A stretch of DNA of 64,000 nt, taken from Erinaceus europaeus. Its lineage: Eukaryota; Chordata; Mammalia; Eulipotyphla; Erinaceidae. The position numbers and the translations under genes were made by a program. Within the stretch, counting starts at the first letter, position 1. The number at the start of each line of letters is the position of its first letter. Shown here in pieces: positions 1-11,479 of this stretch. Where the stretch lies: the NCBI RefSeq assembly GCF_950295315.1, contig NC_080165.1, forward strand, positions 6,946,417-7,010,416, written 5' to 3'. The notes beneath the pieces are model-generated. The model was not told the DNA's origin and did no database searches. It saw only the letters and a list, made by a program, of their open reading frames with translations.

Positions 1-1640
1 AGACATTCAATATTTTGTAAACACATTTTAGCAAATCTCTCTCAGTAATCCAGATATTAAGGACTGAGTATATTGGTCTCTATAGGAGTTTACAGAGCCA
101 TGGAGACCTGCAGGCCTCCTGAGGTGAGAGGGTCTAGAGACTAGACTCAACTATAACTTTCCCCATGTAGCAAAACAAAGCTTCCCATTTGTGGAACTTC
201 TGAGATTTGTTCTTTTATTAGGCTAGAAATGCAGAACTGTAGATGGGAAAAGTGAACTAAGCACAAAACAGTTGTCTGATGACTTACTTGTCCTAATTTG
301 AAAGTTGTAAGCTAGCGAGTCAAAAGCAAGACCCCTGCTTGGGGAATCAGTTTTGAGAGATTACTACTCCGTCTCTCTACCAACAGGACCATTGAATAAG
401 CTTGGGAGGCCAACAAAAGGTGCCATCTTAGAGTTCCAGCTGACCTAGGGCTTCTCTGAGCCTCTGTACCACACACAAAATACCTAGGATGATTTGCTCA
501 AATGGTTTCTAGTCAACCCCACCCCCCAACTCTTGTCCTCTCTAAGCAGACCTCATTGGCCCAGCCCCAGCCCATGCCCAATGGCTTGGAGAGTAGGGAG
601 TAGGCTAAGGCATGTAAATGGAGATACCTGTGTGGACTAGGGTATTTACAAACTGTGCATAGGAGAACCTGGGATGACAATACTTCAAGAACAGGATGTG
701 AGAGAGGGGACTTGAGTGGAGAGGTGCAGGTTCTTCTGTGATGAACCTTCTTGAACTCCAAGAAACCCTAATAATTCTAAATTCAATTCAAGCCTCTGGA
801 GTTTCTTAATGTCATATTATCATATATATGTCCTTCTGATGCTTATTATTTCTTCTTATTTTTTTGCATTACATAATGTTTTTCAATGGGGTTATGTAGT
901 GCTGTGTTATGTTACCATAAATTATGTACACTATGCTCTGCTCTGATTTGCTATCCTATGCTAAGCTGAATTCCATTTGTTGTTCTAGTTCCCGACAGCA
1001 CTAGATGTTAGATGCAGCTGACAGCACAGGGCATGTTATTGTCATCCATAAGTTACAAAACATTAGAGCTGGGTTTCATAAAGATCAATATAGTACAATC
1101 ATCTCATTTTATACAAGAGGAAAATTTGCTCCTTTAGAGATTCTTGCCATCTTACAGCTTGATTGATTTCTTGATACAGGAAGACACAAGTGCTATTAAT
1201 TCAGGAGATGTAGTGCTTAAGAATGACTTCAACCATGCTCATTATTGTGTTTGATATTTATCAGAGGTTATCAGCATTTTTGTGCTGAAAAAGTGTTGGG
1301 TGACTGATGAAATTGCTAACTTGTCACTGCTTTGCCACGAAGGTAGCTCTGGTTGGAGCCTCACCCCATCACTCTGAGGAAGGTTCTGTACTGTGCTGTC
1401 TTTTTGTTCTTGTCTGTCAACCTGGAGCTGTCAAATCCCAGAAATGAAAAAAAAAATGTAGTGTTGGGTCAACTTTTTCTGATACATGGTAGTTGGAAGT
1501 ATACTCGTGAGTGATAATTGAAGTCTCACAAAATTTTGGTCACTACTGCCCATTTCTAGGAGATTTTGGCCTAAGTGCTTCAAAAGGAAGCAGGACCAGG
1601 TGAACCTTCCCACCAGGCTGACTTACTGTCTTACCTGATG
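1..1640. other. Unique noncoding DNA, no feature recognised
   Basis: I see no repeat head, B box, poly(A)-ended retroelement or long plausible reading frame. The 82-codon frame near 513-761 on the minus strand has a composition expected by chance. Confidence 0.5.
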
Positions 1641-1654
1641 CCTTCTGTCTGGAC

Positions 1655-2215
1655 ACTGTGCTGGGAAATTGTGCAGATGCAGTCACATCTGCCATGTTGT
1701 CCCCTTAGGCTACTGCTAGTTCCCGTGAGAGTTGGGACATTCTCAGAGTGCCTGTTTCGCCATGTTGTGCCCTCGGGGCATTGTCTATATCCCCGTGATA
1801 TCTGGAGTGCTTTGGTCACTCCTCCCCCCTCCCATTCTCACGAGAGTTATCATCCTATCCTGGAGTGCTATGGTTACTCCTCCCCCTTCCCATTCTCACG
1901 AGAGTTATCATCCTATCCTGGAGTGCTATGGTTACTCCTCCCCCTTCCCATTCTCATGAAAGCTGCTCCTATAAAAGCTCTTCTTCCGCACCTTGCTCTC
2001 TTGCCAGCGCTCCACTTCAGTGTTCAGACGCAGGAAAGGTTACTGCATGAGGCGGCCATTTTCGCTACCTCCACATGGCCCAACCTGCTTCTCTAGCACC
2101 CAACTCTGAGGTGCCAGCGCAAATAAAGATTTGTGTTCCCTCTTCGCCCCTGCACAACAACAACACTGAACTTGCAGAGGAGTAGAGACCAACCCAGGGG
2201 AACCCACACAACGGG
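1655..2215 (+). mobile_element. Probable solo LTR with triplicated U3 block
   Basis: The segment has LTR layout. A direct-repeat block (1803-1957) lies ahead of a TATA-like ATAAAAG at 1971-1977, and an AATAAA signal at 2122-2127 is followed by a GT/T-rich stretch. The likely 5' end is the TGTGCTGGGAAATTG at 1657. No clean target-site duplication was found, so the ends are approximate. The open frames here (173, 75, 61 codons) arise from the tandem block and are not taken as genes. The class is unknown. Confidence 0.5.
1803..1957 (+). repeat. 58-bp tandem repeat, about 2.7 copies
   Basis: Copies start at 1803, 1861 and 1919, each opening with TGGAGTGCT and containing CCTCCCCC and CCCATTCTCA. 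Copies 1 and 2 are full length and the third stops near 1957. The position upstream of a TATA box fits an LTR enhancer duplication (inference). Confidence 0.85.
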
Positions 2216-2452
2216 CCAAATATCTACTAAATGACTAAGAGAATTGTTTCGCATGGCAGAGCTATTAGTGACCAATTATATTCTCTTGGCAAGTTTGAAT
2301 GTAGAATACAGAGAGAACTGGGGCTGTTGGGGCAGAAGTTAAGTGCCATACAGAGAGAAAATAGTATGAAGACATCATAAGCCAGTGAGCCAAAAAGGTC
2401 AGAGAGAATTCAGACACACAGAACCAGATCCTCAGTAACCAATCAATTCATT

Positions 2453-2740
2453 AAACATTTTTTTATTTATTCCCTTTTCTTGCTCTTGTGGTTTTTTATT
2501 GTTGTAGTTATTATTGTTGTTGTTATTGATGTCATCATTGTTGGCTAGGACAGAGAGAGATGGAGAGAGGAGGGGAAGACAGAGAGGGGGAGAGAAAGAC
2601 AGACACCTGCAGACCTGCTTCACCGCCTGTGAAATGACTCCCCTGCAGGTGGGGAGCCAGGGGCTTGGACAAAGATTCTTACACTGGTTCTTAGGCTTTG
2701 CGCCATGTGTGTTTAAACCGCTGTGCTACCGCCTGACTCC
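2453..2740 (-). mobile_element. tRNA-derived SINE, type A
   Basis: Reverse-strand copy: T-rich tail on the left, AAC-rich segment as its complement, TC-rich body, then the tRNA-like head ending at ...GCCTGACTCC. It is flanked by a 12-bp direct repeat AATCAATTCATT at 2441-2452 and 2742-2753, the expected target-site duplication of L1-driven insertion. Confidence 0.9.
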
Positions 2741-2755
2741 TAATCAATTCATTTT

Positions 2756-2860
2756 TTAAAAAAACTAATGGCAATTTAATATTGATTTACAAAATTATAA
2801 GATAGCAGGGGTATCATTTCACACCCTTCCCACCAGCTGAGTTCTGGAACTTACAGTAGT
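2756..2860 (-). mobile_element. LINE 3' UTR fragment (old)
   Basis: Starts with an A/T-rich tail, then resembles the reversed 3' end seen at 63035 onward (ATTATAAGATAGCAGGGGTA followed by a TTCCCACCA-like motif). It is diverged and short, and its right limit is unclear. Confidence 0.4.
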
Positions 2861-3251
2861 TCTCCCAAGATGGCAGGCAGCCTATCGATTCAAATACTTC
2901 AAGCTTCATGAGGCCCACCTGACAATGATTCTTTTCACAAGAACTATTATCATTTAACTTTCCCTGTTACCATAACACTGATGATGGGTAATATTTATTG
3001 AATCCTTTTTTGTCAGAACTGTTTTAAAGAGCTTTTCAAGGCTCTTTTCTTAAATCTGCAATCATTTGGCCTCGACGCTTTCATGAACCCCACATTACAA
3101 ATAAGAAATGAATGGAAGAAAATTTCAATCATTTCCCCATGCCACACAGTGAGCAGACAGTCTAATTTAGAATTCTAGTGGAAGTGGTATTACTTAAGAG
3201 CTCACACTGTAACTGATCAAATGATAGCACATTTGTATAGCAGATTTTTGC

Positions 3252-3454
3252 TTTTTTTAAAAATGTTTTTTAAGTAATATATTTATTTGTTGCTAGATGG
3301 GACAGAAATTGAAAGGCGGAGTGGGGAGAGAGGGAGAGAGAAGGAAAGACACCTATAGTCCAGCTTTGCTGCTTGTGAAGTAGCCCTGTGGGAATCAGGG
3401 GGCTTGAACCTGGGCTTTTGTGCACTGTAATTAGAGTGCCACCACCTGGCTCCC
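3252..3454 (-). mobile_element. tRNA-derived SINE, type B
   Basis: Diverged reverse copy of the shorter SINE: T-rich tail, GA-rich body, the conserved GGGGGCTTGAACCTGGG B-box complement, and a head ending ...CCACCACCTGGCTCCC. Confidence 0.75.
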
Positions 3455-4250
3455 AGATATTTGTTTTCTGTTGTTCTTCATTTTGAGATATTCATGTGAT
3501 CACTACTCTACCTACCCTCTGGGCTGGTGTTGTTTGTGACCTGGAGTTCTGAACTCACCTGCGTCTAAGCTACAACAGACTTGTCCAATCAGTCACCGAC
3601 CAATCAATCTCCAGTCCCCCTTAGAGGCATCTGGTCAGAAATGTTATGCTCACTGTGTTGTCCACAGAGTGATCGAACACCTTGGAATCCAATGTTTACC
3701 TTTTGTATAGCATGTTCTGCTCTCATCTCTCTTGAATGTCTTCCCATCTCCTTCTCTGCACTGAGACAACATGAGAGCACAAATAGTTCTTGTCTTTTTG
3801 TCTCTGGTACTCTCTCTCTTTGCCAGAGAGATAAAAAGCAAAGTTAAATAAATGGACACAGAGCACTCTTAGGTGCACTGTGTCCTCAGAAATCTACTCA
3901 CTTCTCGACCTTCTGGCTAAGATCGAGTGCAAAGATTCACTCATTCTTTGTCCTACTTTACTTTAGCCAATTGGCCAATAGAGAAGTCATACCAAATCCA
4001 ACATGATTTTTAACTCATCATGGCAATGTGCAGGAATTTACAAAAAAAACAAACAAAAACAAACAAACAAAAAACTACTTGGTACTAAGACAGAAGTCCA
4101 GACCAAAAATACTGTATCAAGAAGTGACTAGCTGAGTTAGAAGCACGAAATGAAAAACAGCACTTCATAATAGACCTACCAATGCCTGGTAATATACATC
4201 AAAACTGTAATTGACATTGGTGCATCTATTCTAAAGTGCTGTTGTATGTA
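3455..4250. other. Unclassified DNA, possibly a decayed LTR
   Basis: Apart from the U2-like piece at 3901-3930, no family is recognised. The stretch 3640-3890 is pyrimidine-rich and ends with AAATAAATGG near 3846, which could be a decayed LTR polyadenylation signal. This is weak. Confidence 0.25.
3901..3930 (+). pseudogene. U2 snRNA 5'-end fragment
   Basis: Thirty bases match the 5' end of U2 spliceosomal RNA (the CTTCTCGGCC...GGCTAAGATC region) with about three or four substitutions. Nothing after 3930 continues the match to the branch-site pairing region, so it is a truncated, nonfunctional copy. snRNA fragments like this are usually spread by LINE-1 template switching. Confidence 0.55.
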
Positions 4251-4366
4251 GGGGAGATAGTATAATGGTGACATGAAAAGAATATCATGCCTGGGGCACT
4301 GAGGACCTAGGTTCAATCCTTCATGCCGCCTCAAGCCAGAGCTCAGCCCTGGTTTGGTAAAAAATA
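4251..4366 (+). mobile_element. SINE, type C (GGGGAGATAG head)
   Basis: Begins GGGGAGATAGTATAATGGT, has a B-box-like GGTTCAATCC, and ends with AGCCAGAGCTCAGCCCTGG and an A-rich run. Reverse copies of the same family lie at 19340-19487 and 41572-41696. Confidence 0.75.
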
Positions 4367-4376
4367 CAGTACAGGT

Positions 4377-4524
4377 GGGCAGGGAGGTGGCACAGTGATC
4401 AAGTTTTGGACACTCAAGCACGAGGTCCCGAGTTTGATCCCAGAAGCACATGTGCTAGAATGATGTCTGGTTCTTTCTCTCCTCCTATCTTTCTCATAAA
4501 TAAATGAAATCTTAAAAAAAAAAA
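4377..4524 (+). mobile_element. SINE, type D (GGAGGTGGCACAGTG head)
   Basis: tRNA-like head GGGCAGGGAGGTGGCACAGT, B-box-like GAGTTTGATCCC, a short TC-rich body, AATAAATG and a 12-A tail. It directly follows the type C element. Confidence 0.7.
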
Positions 4525-4799
4525 CACAATACATTATTTATGATGTACTTTACCTGACAGAAGAGAGAGAACTCCACCAGTCTAGTATATTCATCGCAAG
4601 GATCAAGCCCTGAGCTCTCCTGGCTGAGCACCTCTGGCCCTGTATTTTTTATGTATTGTAGGGAGGGCAAGGCATTTCCTGTAATTGTCTCATGCGACAC
4701 AGTCTATCTTTGGAGGCTTTTATTCCAGTCTTGAGGCCTGAGGATCCTTGAAGTATAGCGGGCAACCACATGGCCCAAGGGGGATCTTTTTTCATTTTT

Positions 4800-5066
4800 A
4801 TTTAATATTATTATTATTATTTGTTACCAGAGTTATCGCACTGCTCCTAGTGTCAATTTTTCCCATTTTATTCCCTAGGGTAGAGAGAAATTGAGAGAAG
4901 AGGGAGGGAGAGAAAGAGAGAAAACTGCAGACCTGCTTCACCACTTGTAAAGCATCCTCCCCCCACCCCCCGCAGGTGGGGAGCCAATTCCAACCCGGAT
5001 CCTTGCATGGGTCCTTGCATTTTGGACTGTGTACACTCAACCCCATGTGACGCTGCCTACCCCCAC
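4800..5066 (-). mobile_element. tRNA-derived SINE, type A
   Basis: Reverse copy with (TTA)n tail, GA-rich body, CTGCAGACCTGCTTCACCAC core, C-rich run, CCAACCCGGATCC box and decayed head. Older than most type A copies. Confidence 0.75.
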
Positions 5067-5106
5067 CACCCTCAGGGGGTGTGTCATATTTCTAGCTGCT
5101 GTTTTG

Positions 5107-5190
5107 AGAACGTCTACTAGCTATAAATCTACTTATTTTAATTTTTTTAGCATTTGAGAAAGATGACCATTTTCTCTTAAGTTTTAAAAG
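5107..5190 (+). repeat. Dispersed direct repeat, copy 1
   Basis: About 84 bp similar to 6275-6354. Both contain TCTACTAGCT, AATnTACTTAT, TTTAGCAT and TCTCTTAAGTTTT. The family is unknown. Confidence 0.7.
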
Positions 5191-5194
5191 AGAG

Positions 5195-5764
5195 ACAAGA
5201 AAGACCGCTCCATTCTGTGAGTCTTGATGGCCCTTCCTGGAAATGCCCAGGATGGCTTTGGATAACTGGAACAGAGGCATCTCCTTTCAGTTTGCTCTGT
5301 CATCAAATCTCTCCAAATGAGAAAAGCAGATGGGCACTCACCCTCATGTCCCTTTTCTTGTCACTACCCTGACAGTCTATTCCAGCTCATCACATACCAG
5401 CCAGGATGGAGGGTAGAGAACTATTTTTTTTTTTTTAACTAAAGCTGAGGCTTCCAAAGGATATTGTATCTCTGAGAACTTTGTCTCCCAGAGGATGAAG
5501 AACCATGTGAATTTCTCTCCCTTGATCTTTTTTTCATCTCCTTGCAGGTCCTTGTCCTTTCTGCCTTTCCCTTGAATGAATGATTCCCATCTTTGCGACT
5601 TTCCTTGAAATCTTCCTTTATTCTCTCTGTGAAGAGTTTCTCAGTCTTTCTACCTTTGCAGACCATCAGTTAATAATCTAAGAGGTATTATCAGTTCACT
5701 CAATAGTTATTCAGAAAAAAAATGTAAGATGATGCTGGGTCGTAATACAGGTAACATTGGGCGT
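5195..5764. other. Unique noncoding DNA
   Basis: No repeat or gene seen apart from a T run near 5425. Confidence 0.4.
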
Positions 5765-5780
5765 AAGAACTGCAAAACCA

Positions 5781-6038
5781 GGAGTTGATGGTAGCACAGA
5801 AAGTTAAGTGCACGTAACATGAAGCCCAAGGACCTGCTTAAGGTTCCCGGTTCAAGCCCCCAGCTCCCCACCTGCAGGAGAGTCGTTTGACAAGCTGTGA
5901 AGCAAGTCTGCAGGTGTCTGTCTTTCTCTCTCCCTCTCTGTCTTCCCCTCCTCTCTCCATTTCTATCTGTCCTAACAATGATGACATCAATAACAACAAT
6001 AATAACTACAACAACAATAAAACAAAATAAAATAAAAT
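5781..6038 (+). mobile_element. tRNA-derived SINE, type A
   Basis: Forward copy: decayed head, GGTTCAAGCCCC B box, CTCCCCACCTGCAGG core, TC-rich body, ACAATGATGACATCAATAAC segment and (AAAAT)n tail. Flanked by a 16-bp duplication with one mismatch at 5765-5780 and 6039-6054. Confidence 0.9.
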
Positions 6039-6054
6039 AAGAACTTCAAAACCA

Positions 6055-8221
6055 CACTAGCCTAGCCACCAAATGCAGGCAAGTAGTTTTCTGTATGAGT
6101 TTACCTGGACTGGTGATACTCACTGTCATAGCTCAAATGACTTTTATTTGATAGTACAGTCAAACCAACCCCCCTCCACCCCAGGAATATAACTACCCTT
6201 CCACCTTGAGAATAATAAATTCCAGCCTTCCCATCAGGTTTTTCACTTCTCTCTTAAGATTTAATGAAATTACAAGAACCTCTACTAGCTTTAAATATAC
6301 TTATCTTTATTTAGCATCCCAGAAAGGTGGCCATATTCTCTTAAGTTTTGAAAGTTTCAAATTCTATCTTTTCACACATCAAAGCCAGTCTTCCTTAGCC
6401 AGGTTATTGGAATCAATCTAGGCTATCATGCTACAAAGAAAAAATGGAATTTTAGAGAAGTGAAGGCAATTAACAAGGGATGGCATCTGCTGAATCTGTA
6501 ATATCTCACTCATCAATATTAATTGTGTATTCAGCAGTAGAGATTCTGGCAGTAATGAGGATACATCTGATGGTAAGTTATTGAATCCATTTGTTGATAT
6601 CATCTTTCACATTTCCTCTCTGGATTCCTCTTTTTGGCAGTATCGAGTATATTCAGAAGCCCTTAATTTTGAATGATCATGGAGCAAAAATTTATTTCTG
6701 AAACTGGAAAAGTGGAAATTTCCAAGGACAATAAGGCAAAAGCTAAATATTCCTTATGTATTAACTACTTTGCAGATCTCACAGAGATGAAGCTCATAGC
6801 AATTGTATTCATTTAAATTCATCTCCTCAACCAAGACTATGCTTTGTACAAAATAGCAACTCAATAAGGCTTTCACTGGAATTCTATACATCAATTTTAT
6901 TGAGACTATCTGAGAAAATTTATCCCAGAAATTGTATTTTTGCTGATAATATTAATTCTAGGTGAATTACCTCAGTTGACTTTATTAGAACCATTGTTTT
7001 AAACACAATCAAACTATGTGAATGTTAGTGTGTATACCAAAGTGAATAGATTTGATAACATTTTTCTTTTTGAGGAGTTCCAGTTCTGGCAAAGTAAATA
7101 TTTATTTGGTATTTTTAAAGCAATGTCTTGCATAAGGAGGAAAAAACTCTTCTTTCTTACACAGTTCAATTTTTCTGACCTTGTCTAAAAGACTGTGAAG
7201 CTAAAAAAAAAAAAAAAGACTATGTCCTATCCCACCTATCCACCGACCCAGGAAGCTGCATGTCTACCCCTCACCACAGGGTTTTTACTTTGGTGCCCTA
7301 CTCCATATTTAGTCAAATCCTGCTTTTTGGTGGTGGGAATGGCGTTTATGTACACTCCTAGTAAAATGTAGTCATATAAATCACTAGTTAATTAATACGA
7401 GAGGGGGAAAATTAATTGTATGTCTCGAAGTTTTTAAAACACAGATTGAGTCTTTTTAATATATAGGCTGTGTATCTGATATGCGGACTCTCTCAAAAGC
7501 CTAGACCAAGTAGATCAGAAGCAACCAATGGCACAGCTACATATAAGAGACTGGGTACTATACAGCAGACTCTAACAAAAGGACTTTTCAATGTTAACCC
7601 AATTACCAAATAATGTGATAACATTAACTATCCATTGTCTTTTTGAACCCTAAGACAGCAGGAACCTCACATCTCCACTATAGAGCCTATATTTCCTCCA
7701 GTCCTGGAACCTTTGGATAGGGCCCACTTTCCCGCATGCCTCTCCCTTCTTCTTCTAGCATTTGCCCTTCTTCCGTAGCCAGTCAACAGGTCAGGTTGAA
7801 AGCTGTCAGGAGCTGCTTGTTGCTGGCTTTGAAAGTGGCTGGGATCCATGTGGATTCAGTCGTCTAGGAAGGATCATCAGTTTCCTCAATGAATGGGTAC
7901 TCATGGGATGCACCACGAGAAGGTTGATCCATGCCTCTCCCAAATATCAAAAAATATGGCATCTGTCAATCTCAACCTAATCAACGCAACGATTGCCACC
8001 TCAACATGCTTCAGCTCAGACTGTGTCCAGAGACTTCAGGTGTGGAATGACAACCCTTCAGCTTCATTACTCGGGTGAGACCTTTCCTTTCATAGTATTC
8101 TCTAATTCCATCCCAGGTGGTTCACTTTCTAACAAAGTCCCAAAACCTAGATATAGACCAGGTTCTGTGAGAGAGAGCATATGCTCACACGTATCCATAA
8201 ACTACTGCAAAATATATACCT
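6055..8221. other. Mostly unique noncoding DNA
   Basis: Contains direct-repeat copy 2 at 6275-6354 and an A run near 7203. The right part (about 7640-8221) may be an upstream extension of the LINE 3' end starting at 8222, but the window has no second copy to prove it. Confidence 0.4.
6275..6354 (+). repeat. Dispersed direct repeat, copy 2
   Basis: Partner of 5107-5190, about 1.17 kb downstream in the same orientation, with scattered substitutions and small gaps. Confidence 0.7.
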
Positions 8222-8745
8222 GAAAGCAGAAGTACACTAGAGTTTGTAGTGAGTATCCCCCTAACACTTCCTCTCCACTATTCCACCCTTTGGGTCCATG
8301 ATTGCTCAACAATTTGTTTGGCTTTGTATGTTAACTCTCTTTTCAGTCACCAGGTTCCAGATGCCATCAGGATGCCAGCCAGGCTTCCCTGGACTGAAGA
8401 CCCCACCAATGTGCCCTGGAGCTCTGCTTCCCCAGAGACCCACCCTACTAGGGAAAGAGAGAGGCAGACTGGGAGTATGGACCAGCCAGTCAACATCCAT
8501 GTTCAGCGGGGAAGCGATTACAGAAGCCAGACCTTCCACCTTGTGCAACCCACAATGGCCCTGGGTCCATGCTCCCAGAGGGATAGAGAATGGGAAAGCT
8601 ATCAGGGGATGGGGTGGGATATGGAGATTGGGTGGTGGGAATTGTGTGGAGTTGTACCCCTCCTACCCTATGGGTTTGTTAATTTATCCTTTCTTAAATA
8701 AAAAATAAATTTAAAAAGCAAACAAACAAACAAAAACTTTGCCTT
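8222..8745 (+). mobile_element. LINE-type 3' UTR, young copy
   Basis: Same sequence class as 59145-59648: GAAAGCAGAAGTACACTAG, a CCACCAATGTGCCCTGGAGC block, GGAAGCGATTACAGAAGCC, GGTGGGAATTGTGTGGAGTT and an AAATAAA-rich tail. Copies are 5'-truncated at different points and end in poly(A), as L1-mobilised elements do. Open frames of 150 and 136 codons here are repeat-derived. Confidence 0.8.
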
Positions 8746-8755
8746 CATTTTGTGT

Positions 8756-9065
8756 TGCTCGGGCTAGCTTCGCAGGCAGGAGAGAGATGACTAGGGACTC
8801 ATGGCTCAGCTGGGAACACAGTTCAATCTTTATTGATGAGTGGGGATGCAGTTCGATCTAGCTATTCTCTAATCACAAAGCTGTCCTATATATCTCCTGA
8901 GGCATAAGTGTCAGGAAGAGGAAGTACTAGGATAAGGGGTGGGGAGAAGGAAAAGCCATGCAAACCAGTGGGGATTAAACCAATGTGGGTCTCAAAACAA
9001 TGATTATGTAAATAGACCACAGAGTTAAGCAATACAACAGAAGGGGTCTTAGAAGCAGACCGACA
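8756..9065 (-). mobile_element. Solo LTR, betaretrovirus-like (ERVK-type)
   Basis: Reads TG...CA on the minus strand (TGTCGGTCTGCTTCTAAGAC at the right end, CCCGAGCA at the left). Flanked by a perfect 6-bp duplication TTGTGT at 8750-8755 and 9066-9071. It shares the TCTATTTACATAATCATTG block and the final AGCTAGCCCG-like end with the LTR at 20112. Six-base duplications fit class II (beta-like) integration. No internal sequence remains, so it formed by LTR-LTR recombination. Confidence 0.93.
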
Positions 9066-9071
9066 TTGTGT

Positions 9072-10254
9072 CCTCCTAAAATCTCAGTTAACTTTTGTAT
9101 AGCTTCTTCCTCCATATTTTATAATCTTTTCCCATATCTTATTCCTGTACACATCTGCAGAAAGTGGACTTTCCCTTGTTGAGTATTTAATACATATTGC
9201 TTCAGAAATTATTTCAAAGTAACTGGAACTGAACTTTTCGTTTCTTCAGCAACCTATACATTCATGCTTCTAAACTTTTAAGAGAAGAGTCTCTGTTGTC
9301 AAGCTAATGGTAATGGATTCTTTAAAAAAAAAGAATGATTTTATTACTGCTTGAGTGTGATCTGTGGTATTTACTGTAGTGATGAAAGAATGTGGCTGGC
9401 ATTCAAAGATTTGGTGATGGAACCAGTGTGGTCAACACGATCTAAAGAAATGTGAAATGATTCACTTAAAACATCTGTGTTTTTGTAAGCCAACGTTGTC
9501 CCAAAAATCTGTCTTCCTACTGAAGAGTAAGATAGTTAAAAACAATAAAATCAAAGTCTTTCCTTTCACACTTAAGTAATTATTGGTGAGAATGAGCCAC
9601 ATGGCAAGAATTCAGACTCTGAGTAGAGAGACTTGTAATGAGATGGGCTGGACAAAGGAAAGCAAATAAATACCCCAAATGAGACCCAAATAAAGCATGT
9701 ATCTGTAACAAAATAGTGAGTGAGACTCTTCTGGTTGTTTTACCAATAGCTGAGGACACAGAGTTAAGGATAATACAGGAATGAAGAAGGGACTTGATTA
9801 CATACAGCAAGTAATTTCCTTGAGGCAAGTGCATGGCTGGCTGTGAAATACCATTCTTTTTTTCACTGACAAGATAAAATTTATTTCTAGTAGACCAAGT
9901 GGGAGATTAAGTTGGTGAGGATGTCTGTCAGGTAGGAGACTGCCATTTTGATTCCCTTTTCATGCCATGTATATTAAGATGCAGAAAATTGTATTTTTTA
10001 CAGTGATGAAAAAAACTCCAAGGTGGGAGCAAAGCAAAGAGAGAAAGTTCTTGAGGGACTTGCTATGTACTCTTAGGCTTTAAATTTTCAGAGATCACAT
10101 CTAGTTCTCACCTGGGAAGTTTCTAAGCTGGTAATACTTCTTATGATAACATCAAGAAAGTGTCCCCTACTTTTCTAGATATGGTAGGAAAAGACGTATT
10201 TTCTCAAGAACCAGAATAAGCACAAAGAAACAGGTCTATAAAGGATTCTTTATA
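9072..10254. other. Unique noncoding DNA
   Basis: Only short A or T runs. The 84-codon minus frame near 9580-9834 has no recognisable feature. Confidence 0.4.
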
Positions 10255-10672
10255 AGTATCCATATAAAGATAATTGGATAAAGGATATTTGACGTATGTG
10301 CACAATGGAATACTCAACTATAAGAAAGAAGGTATCTTGACACTGGTGATTATATGGTTGGATCTAGAAGATAATATGAAAGACAAGACTGGATGATTTC
10401 AATCATACGTCACAAAGAAGCAAAGCAAAATAAAAAACAAACTCCTATACTATAAGGAAAAAATAAATGCTGTTTACTGGAGGAGAAGAGGAATGGGAAG
10501 TCATTAAACTTGGTCGACAAAAGATGTTAATTATGTGGTGGTGGATGGAAGTTAAATTTTTGGTGGCAATCATGATGTAGTATATAGAAATGTCAAATTA
10601 TAATGTTATACACTTGAAACATATAATGTTATAGAACAATATTACTTCAATATAAAAGAGCGCCCTGAAGGA
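10255..10672 (+). mobile_element. Old LINE-1 3' end
   Basis: The early part resembles the ORF2 C-terminal coding region (CACAATGGAATACTCAACTA). The 3' end has the typical ancient L1 terminus: TTATACACTTGAAACATATA, then TATTACTTCAATATAAAAG and an A run at 10672. Confidence 0.7.
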
Positions 10673-11028
10673 AAAAAAAATCAACATTTGATTTGATCTG
10701 GTGACAGACTCTCTGTAATAGTCAAGAGGGCTTCTGAACCCTTCACTACCCCTTTCTGCCACTGCTCTTCCTTCAACACCAAGGATGGCACAGTGAGAGA
10801 GAGTAGGGATAAATGAAAAAGATGTAGAATTGTTGTGGAATTTGAAAAGCAAACACAGTGAAAAAAGAAAAAAGCACACTCTTGGTTGAAGCCTGAGACC
10901 TGGGAGTTCTAAAGGAAGTTAGGAGAGGGGCCTTGAATGGACTAAATCAGAGAGAGAGAGTAGCACTGGTGGAGACTGAGAAGTACTCACACATGTGCTG
11001 GGGAGAAGTGAAATTGTGTTCCTGAGAC

Positions 11029-11473
11029 TGTCGGGAAATTGTTAAGCCAGCTCCCCCTGGTCCACCCTGCATTCCTTATACTATGGCTTATCTACATAAT
11101 TATTGTTTTACCTGAGAGATCCCCACCCATTCCATTCCTTTGATCTGTCTTCTTCCTGCCCTCGGGACCCTTCCTGCTTCTGGGATATTAATTAATCCCA
11201 CCAGTTAAAACCTTTGCAACAGTTGCTAAGGAAGTTTCTACCTTCCCAGTCCCCTTTTGCCTTTCTCCATGCCCTTCCTACCCATTTCCATTTCCAACTT
11301 GCCACTTTTGGGTTTATCCTATAAAAGTGTTGTCTCTCTGATCACTCTGCCACGAGTTCGAATCATCACTCCCATGTCGCTGAGTGAGTAGCAGCCCAGG
11401 CTGGCTCAGGTTGAGTTCTCTCCAACCCAGAGAGTACATGCTCAGGAAGAAGCACCTCCACGCTAACCCAGCA
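11029..11473 (+). mobile_element. Solo LTR, betaretrovirus-like (ERVK-type)
   Basis: Starts TGTCGGGAAATTGTTAAGCC and ends ...ACCCAGCA. Flanked by a perfect 6-bp duplication TGAGAC at 11023-11028 and 11474-11479. It carries ATAAAAG at 11331-11337 as a TATA-like element and the family motif GAGTTCTCTCCAACCCAGAG near the 3' end, shared with the LTRs at 32601, 44879 and 47172. Confidence 0.93.
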
Positions 11474-11479
11474 TGAGAC

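Noticed and set aside
1575..2096. 173-codon forward open frame
   Set aside because: It spans the 58-bp tandem block and TATA region of an LTR-like unit; the protein is just the repeat translated.
4560..4700. Possible further SINE copy on the minus strand
   Set aside because: Only a few words (GAGAGAGAACTCCACCAG, CCCTGAGCTC) match; too weak to call.
8249..8708. 150- and 136-codon frames, also seen at 59223-59611 and 32047-32295
   Set aside because: The same LINE 3' UTR sequence recurs in ten copies with different truncations and stops; not a gene family.
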